Counted from the first letter of the stretch, positions 21,962 to 33,179 are shown. The stretch is DNA of 64,000 nt from Silene conica (GCA_029255685.2 CM055318.2:30244001-30308000); one strand, 5' to 3'. Notes: a model not told the origin generated them from the letters alone. A program made the numbers and translations.

Positions 21962-22640
21962 CAACACACATCTTATAAACACCATTTATTATCATCTACT
22001 CTCTTCTACTGTTACTTTTTACTCTTTAGTTTTCATCACAAACTTTTAGATCTTTCTTTTCGTCAGACGGTTGCTCTTGCCTTTATCATTTGTAATCTCT
22101 TTTTTCTCTTTACTCCTTTATTTATTATTTCATCTCTTGTTTCCCTTATGTTTATTATTTATAATTAGTAATCATGTCTTATTATATATCCGTCACAACG
22201 GTTAGTGTAGTCCCCAAAGCCACACGTAGCTAATTTCTCTAATATGTATGTTAGGATGAGGGAAATCGTGGTAGTAATATTGTAGGATTCACATGTTTGT
22301 CGTCTCTGCGACGAAGTTTGTTTATAAGCAATTTAATCAGAAAACCAGTTAATTAAATGGATGCATGAGACCAGTTTATCTAGTAAAACTCCGCTTGGAT
22401 CGAAAGATTGGTAGAGTAGACTTGTTTAGGACGATCGATATAACCTTCCTGGATCGAAAGATTAGTTGGGGAGTCTAGGGCGATTTGAGACTGAAAGGAG
22501 ATAATCACTACCCACCTTATTTATGATTTGACTGACCTAGTACTTTCGCATGACATGAACTACGACATGAACTACCGCGGTGACCCGATTCCTGACATAG
22601 GTTGAATTAATCTCATTACACCCTTTTATCGTGTTTAGAC
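21962..22640 (+). repeat. LTR fragment of element B, right of the young copia element
   Basis: It continues the LTR sequence interrupted at 11337 and matches 25418-26075. Similarity ends near TTTTATCG (about 22630-22640), so this 5' copy lacks both LTR ends. Confidence 0.75.
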
Positions 22641-22810
22641 AATTTTAGACTATCGTGATCAGCGTAGAGGACAATTAGCGAGTCAGAATTATTTTAGACT
22701 GTGATAATGTGGTTTGTGTGCTTTTTGGGCTGTGTTTTATGTTGATTTTTGCAGGTGAGGAAGGTCGTACGCAAAAGAAAGATGATCAAAGTGCATACCG
22801 GAGCCAAAAA

Positions 22811-22985
22811 GATCGATCGAGTGACTTTTACTTCGATCGAGCTAATGCATTGCTCGATCGAGTGATTTCCTGCTGAAGTTTACTCGATCGAGTGGGCTTC
22901 TACTGTAAGCTGTTCGATCGAGGTGCATGAGATTTCGATCGAGTGATTTCTCATTCGATCGACCGAGTTTTAACTCGATCGAGCT
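22811..22985. repeat. CGATCGA palindrome cluster, internal copy (element B)
   Basis: Eight copies of CGATCGA, mostly within (A/G)CTCGATCGAGT, occur in 175 bp at irregular spacing. The same word recurs in the LTR at 25168-25338. Confidence 0.85.
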
Positions 22986-23184
22986 GCCCGAAGGGACTTT
23001 TGCTCCATATCTGCCAGAACCTCACTTTCTCGTTCGGTTTGGGGAAGCTTGCGTCCTGTGAGTATTCTACTCCTTATTTCCATCTTTTGCATTTAGTTTT
23101 TTCCTAGTTTTATATCTTTCCCCTTAGTAACATGTATTAGGCTGTGTTTTCCCATTCCCCCTTGGTTGCTATTATGTGCTGAGA

Positions 23185-23220
23185 AGATAATGAGGGCATT
23201 GTCTGTTTTGGGTTGGGGAG
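23185..23220 (+). promoter_or_regulatory. Upstream hairpin plus purine tract (element B)
   Basis: AGATAATG pairs with CATTGTCT (one G-T wobble) around AGGG. GTTTTGGGTTGGGGAG follows and resembles this element's polypurine-tract leader. Confidence 0.45.
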
Positions 23221-23924
23221 GTTAATGCATCCTTTTGCGTCTGCATTTTCATTCTGCATGCATTCACGTTTACTTTATGCCTTTTCATTTCATTTCATCC
23301 TTTTCATATAATTTTTCAAAAAAATCAAAAAAAATCACGTTTATTTTTGCATATAATCGAGTCGGATTGGAGTTATTTGACGATGATATTGCTCTATAGG
23401 TCATTTTGTTGCTATTCCTTGCATTTTTCACCACCATTTAGCAAAATCTGGTAAAGCATGTCCCGAATTTTGTCTTGAAATTTCTACTTGGAATATTAGA
23501 CTTGACTTGTATTTTGGCAACCTACTTAAATCTGAGTTTTAAAGCCTATAATTGGTGACATTCATGACCAGTTTATCTAGGATTGAGAGTAGTACTCCCT
23601 TCTTTTCATCGCATTTCACATGTATGACATTTGATTTCTTATTGCCTGCGCGCATAGGCTTGTGGTTGGTATCACTTGTTTGGACAATACTTGCATATCC
23701 TTTCTCGTTTTACTCATTTTAAACTCCACATTTTGCCAAAAACTGTCAGTTGACCTATAAACTACACCCAAATCTTAGCTTACCTTGTGTCGAGCTAGTT
23801 AGTGTTGTTTTGTGGTATACTTTCATTTCATCAGTACTTGGTTCGGTATTTCATTTTGGAGTTGGTATTTTGAGAAAGTTGGAACTTGAACTCGGAATTG
23901 GTTGAATTTCATGAACTTAGCAAG

Positions 23925-24035
23925 AAAGAAAAAGAAAAAGAAAGTTGCATTCCCGTGCTTTTCATTATATCTTTTGGGAATAAAAAAAAAAGATGAAAAG
24001 AAAAGAAAAAAGAAGAAAAAAAGGGAGAAGAAAAG
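23925..24035 (+). repeat. A/GA-rich tract (element B)
   Basis: AAGAAAAAG-type runs, placed as in elements A and C. Confidence 0.7.
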
Positions 24036-24641
24036 TCAATGAGCTAAGCATTTTTGTTCCGATTCGAGTTCCATGGTTGTAATGAGTCGTATGCCAAGCA
24101 TGGCGTCGAGGTTTTTGTGAGTAAGATAGATGGTTTCACTTTTGGTTGAGTCTTGGTAGCTAGCTCGAGTTGTTACCTCCTCTTTTCCAAATTGTTTTTT
24201 TGCCTCTTCTTACCCATTTTACCTCACATAACCATAACTTGCAAGTATTTGGGATGTGATAGTCATTGATTGGTTGAAATGCGTGTGTACGGTAGCTAGA
24301 ATCCTTTGTCATGTTAGTTGCAATGCATGTTTATGTTGGTCGTAGTCTAGGTGAGTGTCTATATTTTTTTCTCTCTCTCTCTCTCTACACATATCATACT
24401 CGCCCCTTGCTTTGTTGAGAGAAAAGTGACCCGGGAGAGTCCGAATATGCAAGTCTCGCAAAGTCAAAATGTCCAAGTTGTTTTTCAAGATATGCATAAA
24501 TTCGTTGCTTTTGAATTTAACTTTTTGGTGATTGATCATTTGCATTGAAGTAGTTAACATTTGACTTATAACTAGCTCTAAAATGTACTCCTTTCCATTA
24601 GGTAGTTAGTTACTTGCATTTAGTTCTTGTAGTTGCATTAG

Positions 24642-24680
24642 TTTGCTTGAGGAAAAGCAAATGTTTGGTTTGAGGATATT
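24642..24680 (+). promoter_or_regulatory. GAGGA-loop hairpin and polypurine tract of element B
   Basis: TTTGCTT pairs with AAGCAAA (24655-24661) around GAGGAA; 19 bases follow before the LTR start at 24681. The purine tract is weak (TTTGAGGATATT). Confidence 0.6.
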
Positions 24681-25167
24681 TGATGCGTGCATATTATATA
24701 TAATTTTTAGCATCTTTTGACACGCATTTCCATGCATTTATATGCGTTTTATGTGCTATTTTGCCCCTATTTCGCTTCTTTGTGTATTTCTTGTTGTTTT
24801 GTAGGAAATTATGCAATAGTTGCGAAAACCGCGCCTTTTTTTTGAAAGTAAGCTACTTTTAGAAGATGGAAGTCGGAACAAGCCGTACAAGCATTGGAAA
24901 TTGCTAATCGTCCAAGCGAAAAGCTACTTTAGGTGCGCACAATGAAGAAAGGACGCTAAGCAAGCAAGGAAGAACTTCAATTTGCTAGTGCCTACTTTGG
25001 AGAGCCATATTTCGTGTTCTACAACAGAAAATTAGGTAATTCCAATTGGATATGAAAGCTTGTCCTCTAATCTTTCCAACGCCACCAAAAACGCTTGATT
25101 TGCCTAAATAACGAAGAATTGGCGGCTGTTTGAAATTCAGTGCGCAGTGCATGAATTACGCGCTGAG

Positions 25168-25338
25168 AAGTACTCGATCGAGGAGTTCTCAGAAGAAAAA
25201 TGCTCGATCAAGGGCTTCTTTGGTCGATCGAGTAATTGCCAGATAGAAAGACCTCGATCGAGTCCTTGCTTTACTCGATCAAGGGGATTTTGGAGATTTT
25301 TACTCGATCGAGTGAAATTGGAGCACGATCGAGTAATC
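25168..25338. repeat. CGATCGA/CGATCAA palindrome cluster in LTR B
   Basis: About seven copies of CTCGATCGAG-like words in 170 bp, ending about 65 bp upstream of the TATA box. Confidence 0.85.
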
Positions 25339-25403
25339 CACTAATGGGCCTCGGCTTTTACGTTGGACTTTAGGTTAAAATGTTGAGATAGCTTGATCTT
25401 TCT

Positions 25404-25410
25404 TATAAAA
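25404..25410 (+). promoter_or_regulatory. LTR B TATA box
   Basis: TATAAAA in CTTATAAAAGGAGG; the same box is at 11325-11331 in the other LTR copy. Confidence 0.65.
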
Positions 25411-26267
25411 GGAGGTCAACACAGATCTCATAGACACCACTTACTATCATCTACTCTCTTCTACTGTTACTTTTTACTCTTTAGTTTTCATCACAAACTT
25501 TTAGATCTTTCTTTTCGTCAGACGGTTGCTCTTGCCTTTATCATTTGTAATCTCTCTTTTCTCTTTACTCCTTTATTTATTATTTCATCTTTTGTTTCCC
25601 TTATTTGGTTTATTATTTTATAATTAGTTAACATGTCTTATTATATATCCGTCACAACGGTTAGTGTAGTCCCCAAAGCCACGCGTAGCTAATTTTTCTA
25701 ATATGTATGTTAGGATGAGGGAAATCGCGGTAGTAATGTTGTAGGATTCACATGTTAGTCGTTTCTGTGACGATGTTTGTTTATCAGCAATTTAATCAGA
25801 AAACCAGTTAATTGAATGCATGCGTGAGACCGGTTTACCTAGTAAAACTCCGCCTGGATCGAAAGATTGGTAGAGTAGGCTTGTTTAGGACGATCGATAT
25901 AACCTTCCTGGATCGAAAGATTGGTTGGGGAGTCTAGGGCGATTTGAGACTGAAAGGAGATAATCACTACCCACATTATCTATGTTTTGACTGACCTAGT
26001 ACTTTCGCATGACATGAACTACCGCGGTGACCCGATTCATGACATATTTTCCCCTTTTATCGTTTAACTCATTTTTAATATCCTTCATGTTCTTTTAATT
26101 CTTGTTTCAAGTAGTTAATTAAATCAAAACAAAACCCCCAAATTTGTGACCGAATGAAATAGTTTTTCATATAGACATTACTTCCCTGTGGAGATCGACC
26201 CTACTTCCGCTAGCTTCTAGTTAGTAGACCTATGTTTTTATTTTTGGTGCAAAAACAACACGCATCA

Positions 26268-26931
26268 TTAAACATGTGAAAATCATATAAATTGCTACTT
26301 TAAGACAAAGGTCGAGTTTTCTCATTATCGTCAACTTTACTTCGCAAAATCCTCAAGATCTTCTTCAACAGTCACCAAGTCTTCTTCCGGGTTATCACAA
26401 TCACCGCCTAAAACAACAAAAACACCGAAATAAATCACGAAATTCGAGCTAGGGCGGGACAGCCCAGAAATTAGTCGGACCATATCACAAATTTGAGTGC
26501 CTTAAAACGACGGGGACGATCTCACGAGTCTATAGGCGCAAGAATCGCTACATCCGTTGAGAAACGAAAATTTTATGAGAAGATTTGTGAATTAGGGATT
26601 TTATTTAAGATGAGAAATGTTTTCTGATTTCTTATTTTTCTCACTTGGGGGACAAGAAAGAAGATGATAAGGGAAAGGGCTAGAAAGCTTCCTTTCTCTA
26701 TTTTCTTTTAAGCACAAGTAAATTGAGACGGATTTTTAATAAAGATGTTCGTGAATATTTGTAAATGAGATGCCAAGTGAATTTCCAACATATTAAGATT
26801 ATGAAATCTCAAAAATGGAACTTATACGATTTATTTAAAATTAAGCTTATGAAATTAATTTAAAACTATTAAATCTCCGGAATTAGATTTAAATATTAAA
26901 TTTACGGATTCCGAAAATTCGGGATGTTACA
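26268..26931 (-). repeat. Inverted LTR fragment of family D (LTR 5' part)
   Basis: Read on the minus strand from 26931 it begins TGTAACATCCCG and follows the LTR that starts at 27444, with many substitutions, for 664 bp until it is cut by element B. Confidence 0.75.
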
Positions 26932-27443
26932 GCTTCCTTCACCTTGTTTCCCGTGACTCTTCTGGAATTTCTTCCCTTACTGGTGGATCGTAAACTTTGG
27001 CGATTTTTGTCAACTATACTCATTCAAAAATTTGAAAGTAAAAGGGTGGTTTTAGAAAGTCTGGTTTTAAGTAGTTGAATATTTTACACCTTTGATTGAT
27101 TTTAGCGTTGATCCGCAGTTAGCACTCGTTATCGGAGACGTCTGATAACCGGTTCTATGCTCATCGACATCGGATCGGTCTAATTTTGGATTCTAACTGA
27201 TTTTTCCTTGGAATTGCCTTTGGATTGGAACGTCAGGTTCTTGAATACGTAACGAGAACCCCAACGTCCCATGACGAAGATTTGTGCCTTGTAAATTATT
27301 TTCGAAATCTTTGAAAGAAATCTAAGTTTTGAAATGTTCAATGCCGATAAACATTTTTGATAGTCAGCATTTCTTTTTGTATTTCCTTATTCTCGGTTTC
27401 CAAGCAAGTTTCGAGGACGAAACTTTTTGAAAGGTGGGGTGAT
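26932..27443 (+). other. 3' internal remnant of gypsy element D
   Basis: 512 bp between the inverted LTR fragment and the forward LTR. Its right end has a hairpin and polypurine tract. I see no intact ORF and could not assign the rest securely. Confidence 0.5.
27406..27443 (+). promoter_or_regulatory. AGGA-loop hairpin and polypurine tract of element D
   Basis: AAGTTTCG pairs perfectly with CGAAACTT (27418-27425) around AGGA. TTTGAAAGGTGGGGTGAT follows, then the LTR start TGTAACATCCCG at 27444. Confidence 0.75.
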
Positions 27444-28414
27444 TGTAACATCCCGTATTTTCGTATTTTAAATAAAATAAAGTAATTTTCGGAAGTTTAT
27501 ATATTTTATTTAAAATTCGTAAACTTAGATTTTAGAAATATTGTATAAGTTCCATTTTGAGATTTATTAGTCTTAAGATGTAAAATTCTCTTGGCATTTC
27601 CGTCTACAAGAAGCCCGATCATTTCCAATCAAAAATCCGTTTCACTTAAGTTGTTACAAAAGAAAGATGAAGGAAGGTTCCTTCTAATTTCCTCAACACT
27701 TCCTTCTTTCTTATTTTCCAAGAAAAGAAAATAAGAAATCAGAATATTCTATTTCTAAGACCTTAAGCTCCCAAAAATCATCATCCCGAACTTGTTTCAA
27801 CCCCAATCGAGGCGGGGTTTTCTCCTACGCATTCTTTGTCTCATTCCCGTCACATCCACATCTTTAATTTTGGAAATCACGCAACTCCATTTTTCGGGCT
27901 GTTTTGTGACAATCTCGAAAATGGTGGGTTTAATCCGTTTTTCTTGTTTTAGGTTGTGACTTGGAGAACCCGGACGTCGACTCATACGTGATTGAGGAAG
28001 AAACGGAAGTCTAAGCGCTTAATAAGGTGACCTTGATAAGGAAACTCGACTTATGTCTTAAATTAGCACTTTACATGATTTTAAGTGTGTTTTGTTTATA
28101 GGAATATGTTTAGGATATGTGGATTGTGGTTGTTGTGCTGTAATTAGATAGTATCATGATATGGTTTATGATTTTTGATGTTCTCACATGATTATATGAT
28201 GATTTGAAGTGGAAAATGTCATTTTTGTGAGAAATGGTAATGTTCACATGGATGAATATAAATGATTATGTTTAATCTATGAAGGTGATTAAAGGATGAA
28301 GTAATTTGTTCGTATATGCCGAGATTTGTGAATTTAGAAGTGTATGCAAAGTATAGAAACCAAACCATGAAGTTTGATTGAAGTTTGGAGTGTCGAAAAT
28401 GGCGAATTCACGTT

Positions 28415-28722
28415 ACAGGGACTCTCAGCCGGTAGTTTGACCGGCAGTCGGTCAACCGGCTGAGAACCTCGGGTGTTGATTTGTAAAGAAGGCTGAGAAA
28501 TGACTCTCAGCCGGTCGATCGGCAGCCGGCCAGCCGGCTGAGAGCCCCTTCCCAAGTATTTTGAAGTATGTTTGTTGAGAGTCAAGGACTCTCAGCAGAG
28601 TGGTCGGCAGCCTGTCCACCGGCTGAGAGCCCTTCCTGCATGATTTTTATAAGTTGTCGGAAAAGAGATGGGACTCCCAGCCGGTCAACCGTCCGCCGGT
28701 GGCACCACCAGCTGAGAGCCCC
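28415..28722. repeat. CTCTCAGCCGG hairpin array in LTR D
   Basis: Four units, each about 45 bp, begin CTCTCAGCCGG-like (one reads CTCCCAGCCGG) and end CCGGCTGAGAG-like. The best unit (28504-28544) has perfect 11-bp arms enclosing CGGCAGCCGG. Units are about 80-100 bp apart. Confidence 0.8.
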
Positions 28723-29334
28723 TGTTCACCTAGAATTGTTTATAGCTTTTGATTCACATGCTAGATTCAATTAATTCTTCTTCCGTATGATTCGTATGCT
28801 TATTTGAAGTCCCAAAAACTGCGCGGCACTTATGTCGGGTTCGGGAACGGATTTGAGGGAAATACCCCCGGCCGGGCAACCGGAAGGGTAACCAACTCTC
28901 ACCTCAAATTAGTGTCCGAAGTCGGCTAAGTATTGAATGGATGATTAGAGATAAAGAATACATAATTGCCTATCGAGTTCAAGTTATGGATTTTGCTGTG
29001 ACTCATATGTGAACATCTTTGATATGTCATTGGATGATTATGTGATGCTTCTATGAGCTGCTGTATGACTCGATTTCTCACCTGATTGCATTGTGCCGCT
29101 GGTTGACCGTAGTGGCTTGGTCCTCACGGTCAGGTCTTAGATTGTCAGTCTGCCTTAAGGCATATCTCGTTCTTAGCTAGTTCGAGTCTTGGGGGTATTC
29201 TGAGTAGGAGATACTTGTCGAATTGGGGACGTGGATTGTCTACGCCCTGAGAGTCTGGCCAGGTTTAGAATAGGACAATCGATTGTCGTCTACCAGGGGG
29301 TTGTATGGTCTGAGGTTGGGCATTTCTGTGGTCA

Positions 29335-29550
29335 TATAGTCGAGTCTATTGTCGGCCTGTCTCATAGAGGTCTAGCCGAGTTGATTGTCGGCCAGTCTAG
29401 TTGAGTCGATTGTTGACCTCTATTATATTGTGAGTCGATTGTCGACCTATTCTTGTTGGAATCGAGTCACTTGGTGACCTATCTCTATTGTGAGTCGATT
29501 GTCGACCTATTGATGTCGGAGTCGAGTCACTTGGTGGCCTATCTCTTGTT
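29335..29550 (+). repeat. Minisatellite GAGTCGATTGTCGACCTAT in LTR D
   Basis: Irregular tandem units built from GAGTCGATTGTCGACCTAT and GAGTCACTTGGTGACCTAT, each itself partly self-complementary. Confidence 0.75.
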
Positions 29551-30054
29551 GATGAATTTTTTGTTGGGTATATGTTGAGTTAATGATTGTAGAAGCATGG
29601 TGAGCTGATTTATATGCTTCTCATATTTATTGTTTATGTAGGAACATGCTTATATGTTTTATATGTTATGTGTTAATGATAATAAGTGGCTGGGAGAACC
29701 TCTAGTCACTCCCCACTGACTATTGCATACATGTTTCCATGCATGTAGGTTTGAAGCTGTTTGCAGGGGGTTTCACAGAGAGCTAGCGAGCGATGTCCTT
29801 ACATTGTTATAACTTTACCCTATTTCAATAGCTAGACTCTAGTTTACATTTTAGTTTTGGATGCCTGTGGGATATGCTATCCCCGGCTGTGGACATTTGT
29901 ATATAACCTAATTTCTTATCTATGTTTTACTTCTTCCGTATTTTGTTGCTAACTCGCCTCGCATGTCATATCTATTTATGCTAAAAGTTTTAAATCCGCG
30001 CATTTTTCATGCATATTGCATATTTACTTTTCTACTGCCGCGGGGGGTTTTACA

Positions 30055-30178
30055 TAGTGAACCTATGGTCCGGAGTACTCGGGTCACCAACCTAGCGGGG
30101 GTATATTCCTGGTTTGGCTCGGCTACGGTCGGATGCTGCCAGGCGCAACGAGGACGATGCGTTCTTCAAGTGGAGATG
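30055..30178. other. Unassigned 124 bp between LTR D and the Cassandra LTR
   Basis: I see no recognisable feature here. Confidence 0.4.
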
Positions 30179-30522
30179 TGTAATACTCCACTGAACCGAA
30201 TATGATATTTGGGTGGTGTAACCCCTTGAAGAGTTTAATTGATAGGCTTATATGACTAGTGCTTAAAGGGATTGAAAATACTACTAATATCAATAAACTG
30301 CACTTTCTTTTCTGGTTATCCATTCAAAAGAACTCCACAATAAAGCGTGCTTGGCTGAGAGTAGTCTTAGGATGGGTGACCTTCTGGGATGGTTTCCAGG
30401 ATGTGCATGAGTGAGGACAAATGTGCTGGAAATGACCCGTGTTGATCTCTGGGCCATGTACACAGCCTGACGAGCTACCGTGGCTAACATTTCCGGTCCT
30501 AGGTTTGGGCTGGGGTGTTACA
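30179..30522 (+). mobile_element. Cassandra-type TRIM solo LTR with 5S rRNA-derived sequence
   Basis: It begins TGTAATACTCCA and ends GGGGTGTTACA, giving imperfect inverted termini. Inside lies a 5S rRNA-like stretch (about 30315-30395). Cassandra elements are known for a 5S-derived RNA polymerase III promoter in each LTR. No primer site follows and no polypurine tract precedes it, so it is a solo LTR. The flanking five bases (AGATG and CCACT) do not match, so the site has rearranged or an end is misplaced. Confidence 0.75.
30315..30395 (+). promoter_or_regulatory. 5S rRNA-like internal promoter region
   Basis: AAGCGTGCTTGG (30343-30354) matches the 5S box A region, and AGGATGGGTGACCTTCTGGG (30369-30388) matches the box C region with one difference. 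The 5' third of 5S is poorly kept, so this is not a functional 5S gene. Confidence 0.8.
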
Positions 30523-30832
30523 CCACTCCTCCTACTACATGTCACCTGAGGTTGGATATGTGCCTCCCGAGGGTCCTCACTTCTTCGGTGAGATCAATGT
30601 ATGTCTTACCGGATTACTTCAGCAATCCATTTTTTCCCTTAGTTGACCGTGGAGAGGGGCATCAGGCCCATTACTACTCCAGTGACATACCTTCAACTTC
30701 CGGCGGATTAAGCGGCTCTTATACTTCGCCATTCCGTGATGTCATGTTCAACCCAGATTACTTCATGCAAGTAGATGACCAAGGAGAAGATGAGGGCAAA
30801 GAAGTGGCCGATGATGAGGAGGCTGATGAGTG
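30523..30832 (+). pseudogene. C-terminal ORF remnant at the start of gypsy element C
   Basis: A frame ending in an acidic tail (FNPDYFMQVDDQGEDEGKEV) precedes the long non-coding region of element C. Its place and the SDIPSTSGG segment recall the end of Athila/Tat gag or ORF1 proteins, but I cannot identify it securely. Its 5' part is cut by the Cassandra LTR. Confidence 0.35.
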
Positions 30833-31310
30833 AGGGGTTGTTGATTCATTGCTCCCTTCCCAAAAATCCAAAGTCAAATAATTCCCTCAATCCAAATTTC
30901 CCACTTCTTTGCATTTTTTTCCATTTTAGCGTGCATTTCGTTTAGTTTAGTTAGTTTTGCTAGCTAGTTTTAGTTCTAATTCCCCATTTAACATGCTTAG
31001 CTTAGTTGCATATAGATGCATTCATATAGGTTGCATTAGATTTCAATTCTTGTAATATAATCATATAGTTTTGCATTCATATAGTGTAGTGCATTTTAGT
31101 CTACATTGCATTTAGTTTATTTAGCTTGCATTTTAATTTTTCCTTGCTTTTTAATACAAAAATTCAAAAAAATTGAAAAATCAAACATGTTCAAAAACAT
31201 GTTCTTTCATTTTCGGGTTTCCTCCACACATTATGTTCACAAATAAGTGTGGGGAGGAAATTCCTTTATTCAAAAAACAAAAAAATGTTTTCATTTAAAA
31301 AAGGGACGTG

Positions 31311-31983
31311 CTTTTTCACATACGAATTTTACTCTTTTACATACGATTTTTACATTTGTACCATTGTCATTTTTTTTCCACTCACCAATTCATTTTTTGT
31401 TCTTCTTTCCTACATCTCCCTTCACCACCAACATTTTGCTCAACACCCTTTATTCGTGAGACCAGTCATTGACCAATTGCTTCTCTGACCAACCTCGCTC
31501 TGGCCGACCCCTTACTCCGTGAGTGTTAGCAATATATCTTACTTCGTATAAAAGAAAATTAAACGAGAAAATTTAAGGGTTTTGATTTTGAAAAAAAATT
31601 AAAGAAAAATTAATTCCGCGTACATAGTACAGGTTGTTAACAAAGCAAATCTTTAATTAAAGAATTTCGCAGTGCTAGATGATATGCTTCGATTCGACAG
31701 TAGTAGGAGAAGAGTAAACATTATCCGTAATCGATAATCAATTGAATATTAATTTTACTAACCGATAAACCCTAATAATTGAAAAAAATATGTTAATAAT
31801 TGTTAAATTACAAAATCAATTCATTAATTGGTATTAGATTGTTCGTGTTTATGGAGCAACTAGATTCGATTTTTGGGGAGAAAAATATTTGTAAGAGTTA
31901 ATTTGATTAGATAGGAAAAAGGTATGATGTGTAAAGTTCATGAAAAAGTGTATGTGAAAGAGTAAAATTCGTATGTGAAAAAG
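31311..31983. mobile_element. Non-autonomous TIR transposon (673 bp)
   Basis: Termini CTTTTTCACATACGAATTTT are repeated in inverse orientation at the right end; the inverted repeats are about 36 bp with one or two mismatches. No ORF lies between them. I could not define a target duplication, so the superfamily is open. Confidence 0.7.
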
Positions 31984-32100
31984 TAATTCTGTTAAAAAAA
32001 GCCTGGAAAAATCCAAAAACAAGTTTTTAATTTCACAAAAATTTCAAAAAAGGCAAAAACATGTTTTCCTTTTTCTCTACTTCCCCTTTGCACTTTGTTC

Positions 32101-32136
32101 CATTGAGGACAATGTCAATCTTAAGCGTGGGGAGGG
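32101..32136 (+). promoter_or_regulatory. Upstream hairpin plus purine tract (element C)
   Basis: CATTG-AGGA-CAATG (32101-32114) is followed by TCAATCTTAAGCGTGGGGAGGG. It resembles the terminal hairpin and tract of the same element at 42960-42997. Confidence 0.45.
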
Positions 32137-33179
32137 AAAACATCCACCTTGTGAATATTTATTTTCCTTTTTGTAAATATGAAAAAAATTAAAATATGTC
32201 TAAAAATTGAAAATTTTGATGAAAAAAATTAAAAAATGTCTAAAAATTGAAAATTTTGAAAATTTTGCAAAAAACATGTTTCCCTTTCTTTGTATATATT
32301 TCTTTATTACATTGTATATATATGTTTGTTTGACTAACAAGTGGCAGAGGCAGCGATAATCGAAGGCATTCGGAGACTAGAAGACGCTTGGTTTACATAT
32401 TCTTATATCTTTCTCCCCCTTCCATTTTTTTAATTATGTTCATAGCATGAAGGAGAATGCGATTTTCGGCCTTGGATGTTCCATTGGGGAGCTTGTGGCT
32501 GTTGTTGATGATGTGCTGCTAGTTTAGTTAAACTTTGTTGCATGTTTTCTAGTTCATGTTTTAGTTTCGAATGCTTTAATAGTTCCTAGCTTTGTGAATA
32601 TGTTTTGGTCGGTTTTCTTTTCTTGCATTTGTTTGTAAATATGCTTAGGAGGTTGAAAAGTGGAGGCTATATGCCGTCAATGATGATAGTGCCTTAGCCC
32701 TCTAGAAAGCTTGCACCTCTTAATGTCACCTAGTTAGAGTTTTTTCTTGCAAAAACCCGGAAGTCTAAGCTTAATGATCGAGTGTCAACCACCTTGTGAG
32801 ACCGTGTTAGGCCCAAGACTTGACCTAGGTCCGACATTAGCTACTCAAATGTGAGGATAGAACCTCCTTTTTGATCGGCCCATCAAACCGACCCAGTTTA
32901 GTTTTGTGAGTAATCCTCCTTACGTGGTATGTCATGTCAAAACGCATAAATATGACGCTCATTCTTTGAATCTGTGGATATGTTATTATGCATGTTGAGA
33001 CAATTTATGTTCCAAAATAAAATAGCTCCACATTTACCAAAATAGCCTTACTTCAACCTTACATTGACCAAAGAATAGTTGTATTTGCTGTTGTTTGTTG
33101 GTGGTGACTTCAGGATTTAATGTCGGTTGGTGCACTCTTCCTAGTGGTTTTAGTTTTGTTATTCGGTGTATTGGAGTTC

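Larger units (their letters stand above)
22641..24680 (+). other. Non-coding tail of gypsy element B
   Basis: No ORF of substance is present; gag-pol has been lost. In order it holds CGATCGA palindromes, a hairpin with purine tract (23185-23220), an A/GA-rich tract (23925-24035), a CT microsatellite (24370-24387) and the terminal hairpin and polypurine tract. This is the same layout as the 3' region of element A. Confidence 0.65.
24681..26267 (+). repeat. 3' LTR of gypsy element B (1,587 bp)
   Basis: It starts TGATGCGTG and ends with the reverse complement CACGCATCA. It contains the CGATCGA cluster and a TATA box (25404-25410), and the part from 25363 matches 11283-11337 plus 21962-22640. 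It abuts an LTR of family D, into which the element appears to be inserted. Confidence 0.85.
27444..30054 (+). repeat. LTR of chromovirus-like gypsy family D (2,611 bp)
   Basis: It begins TGTAACATCCCG after a polypurine tract and ends GGGGTTTTACA. The end is confirmed by the minus-strand relative at 62440, where similarity stops at the same base. It contains a CAGCCGG hairpin array (28415-28722), the phrase CCCCCGGCCGGGCAACCGG (about 28865) and a minisatellite (29335-29550). Chromovirus affiliation is inferred from the terminus and purine tract only. Confidence 0.7.

Noticed and set aside
22811..22985. Spaced short repeats resembling a CRISPR array
   Set aside because: The repeated word is only 7-12 bp, spacing is irregular, there are no cas genes, and the DNA is plant nuclear.
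30315..30395. A genuine 5S rRNA gene
   Set aside because: The 5' third is degraded and the stretch lies inside an LTR-like unit with inverted termini, as in Cassandra.
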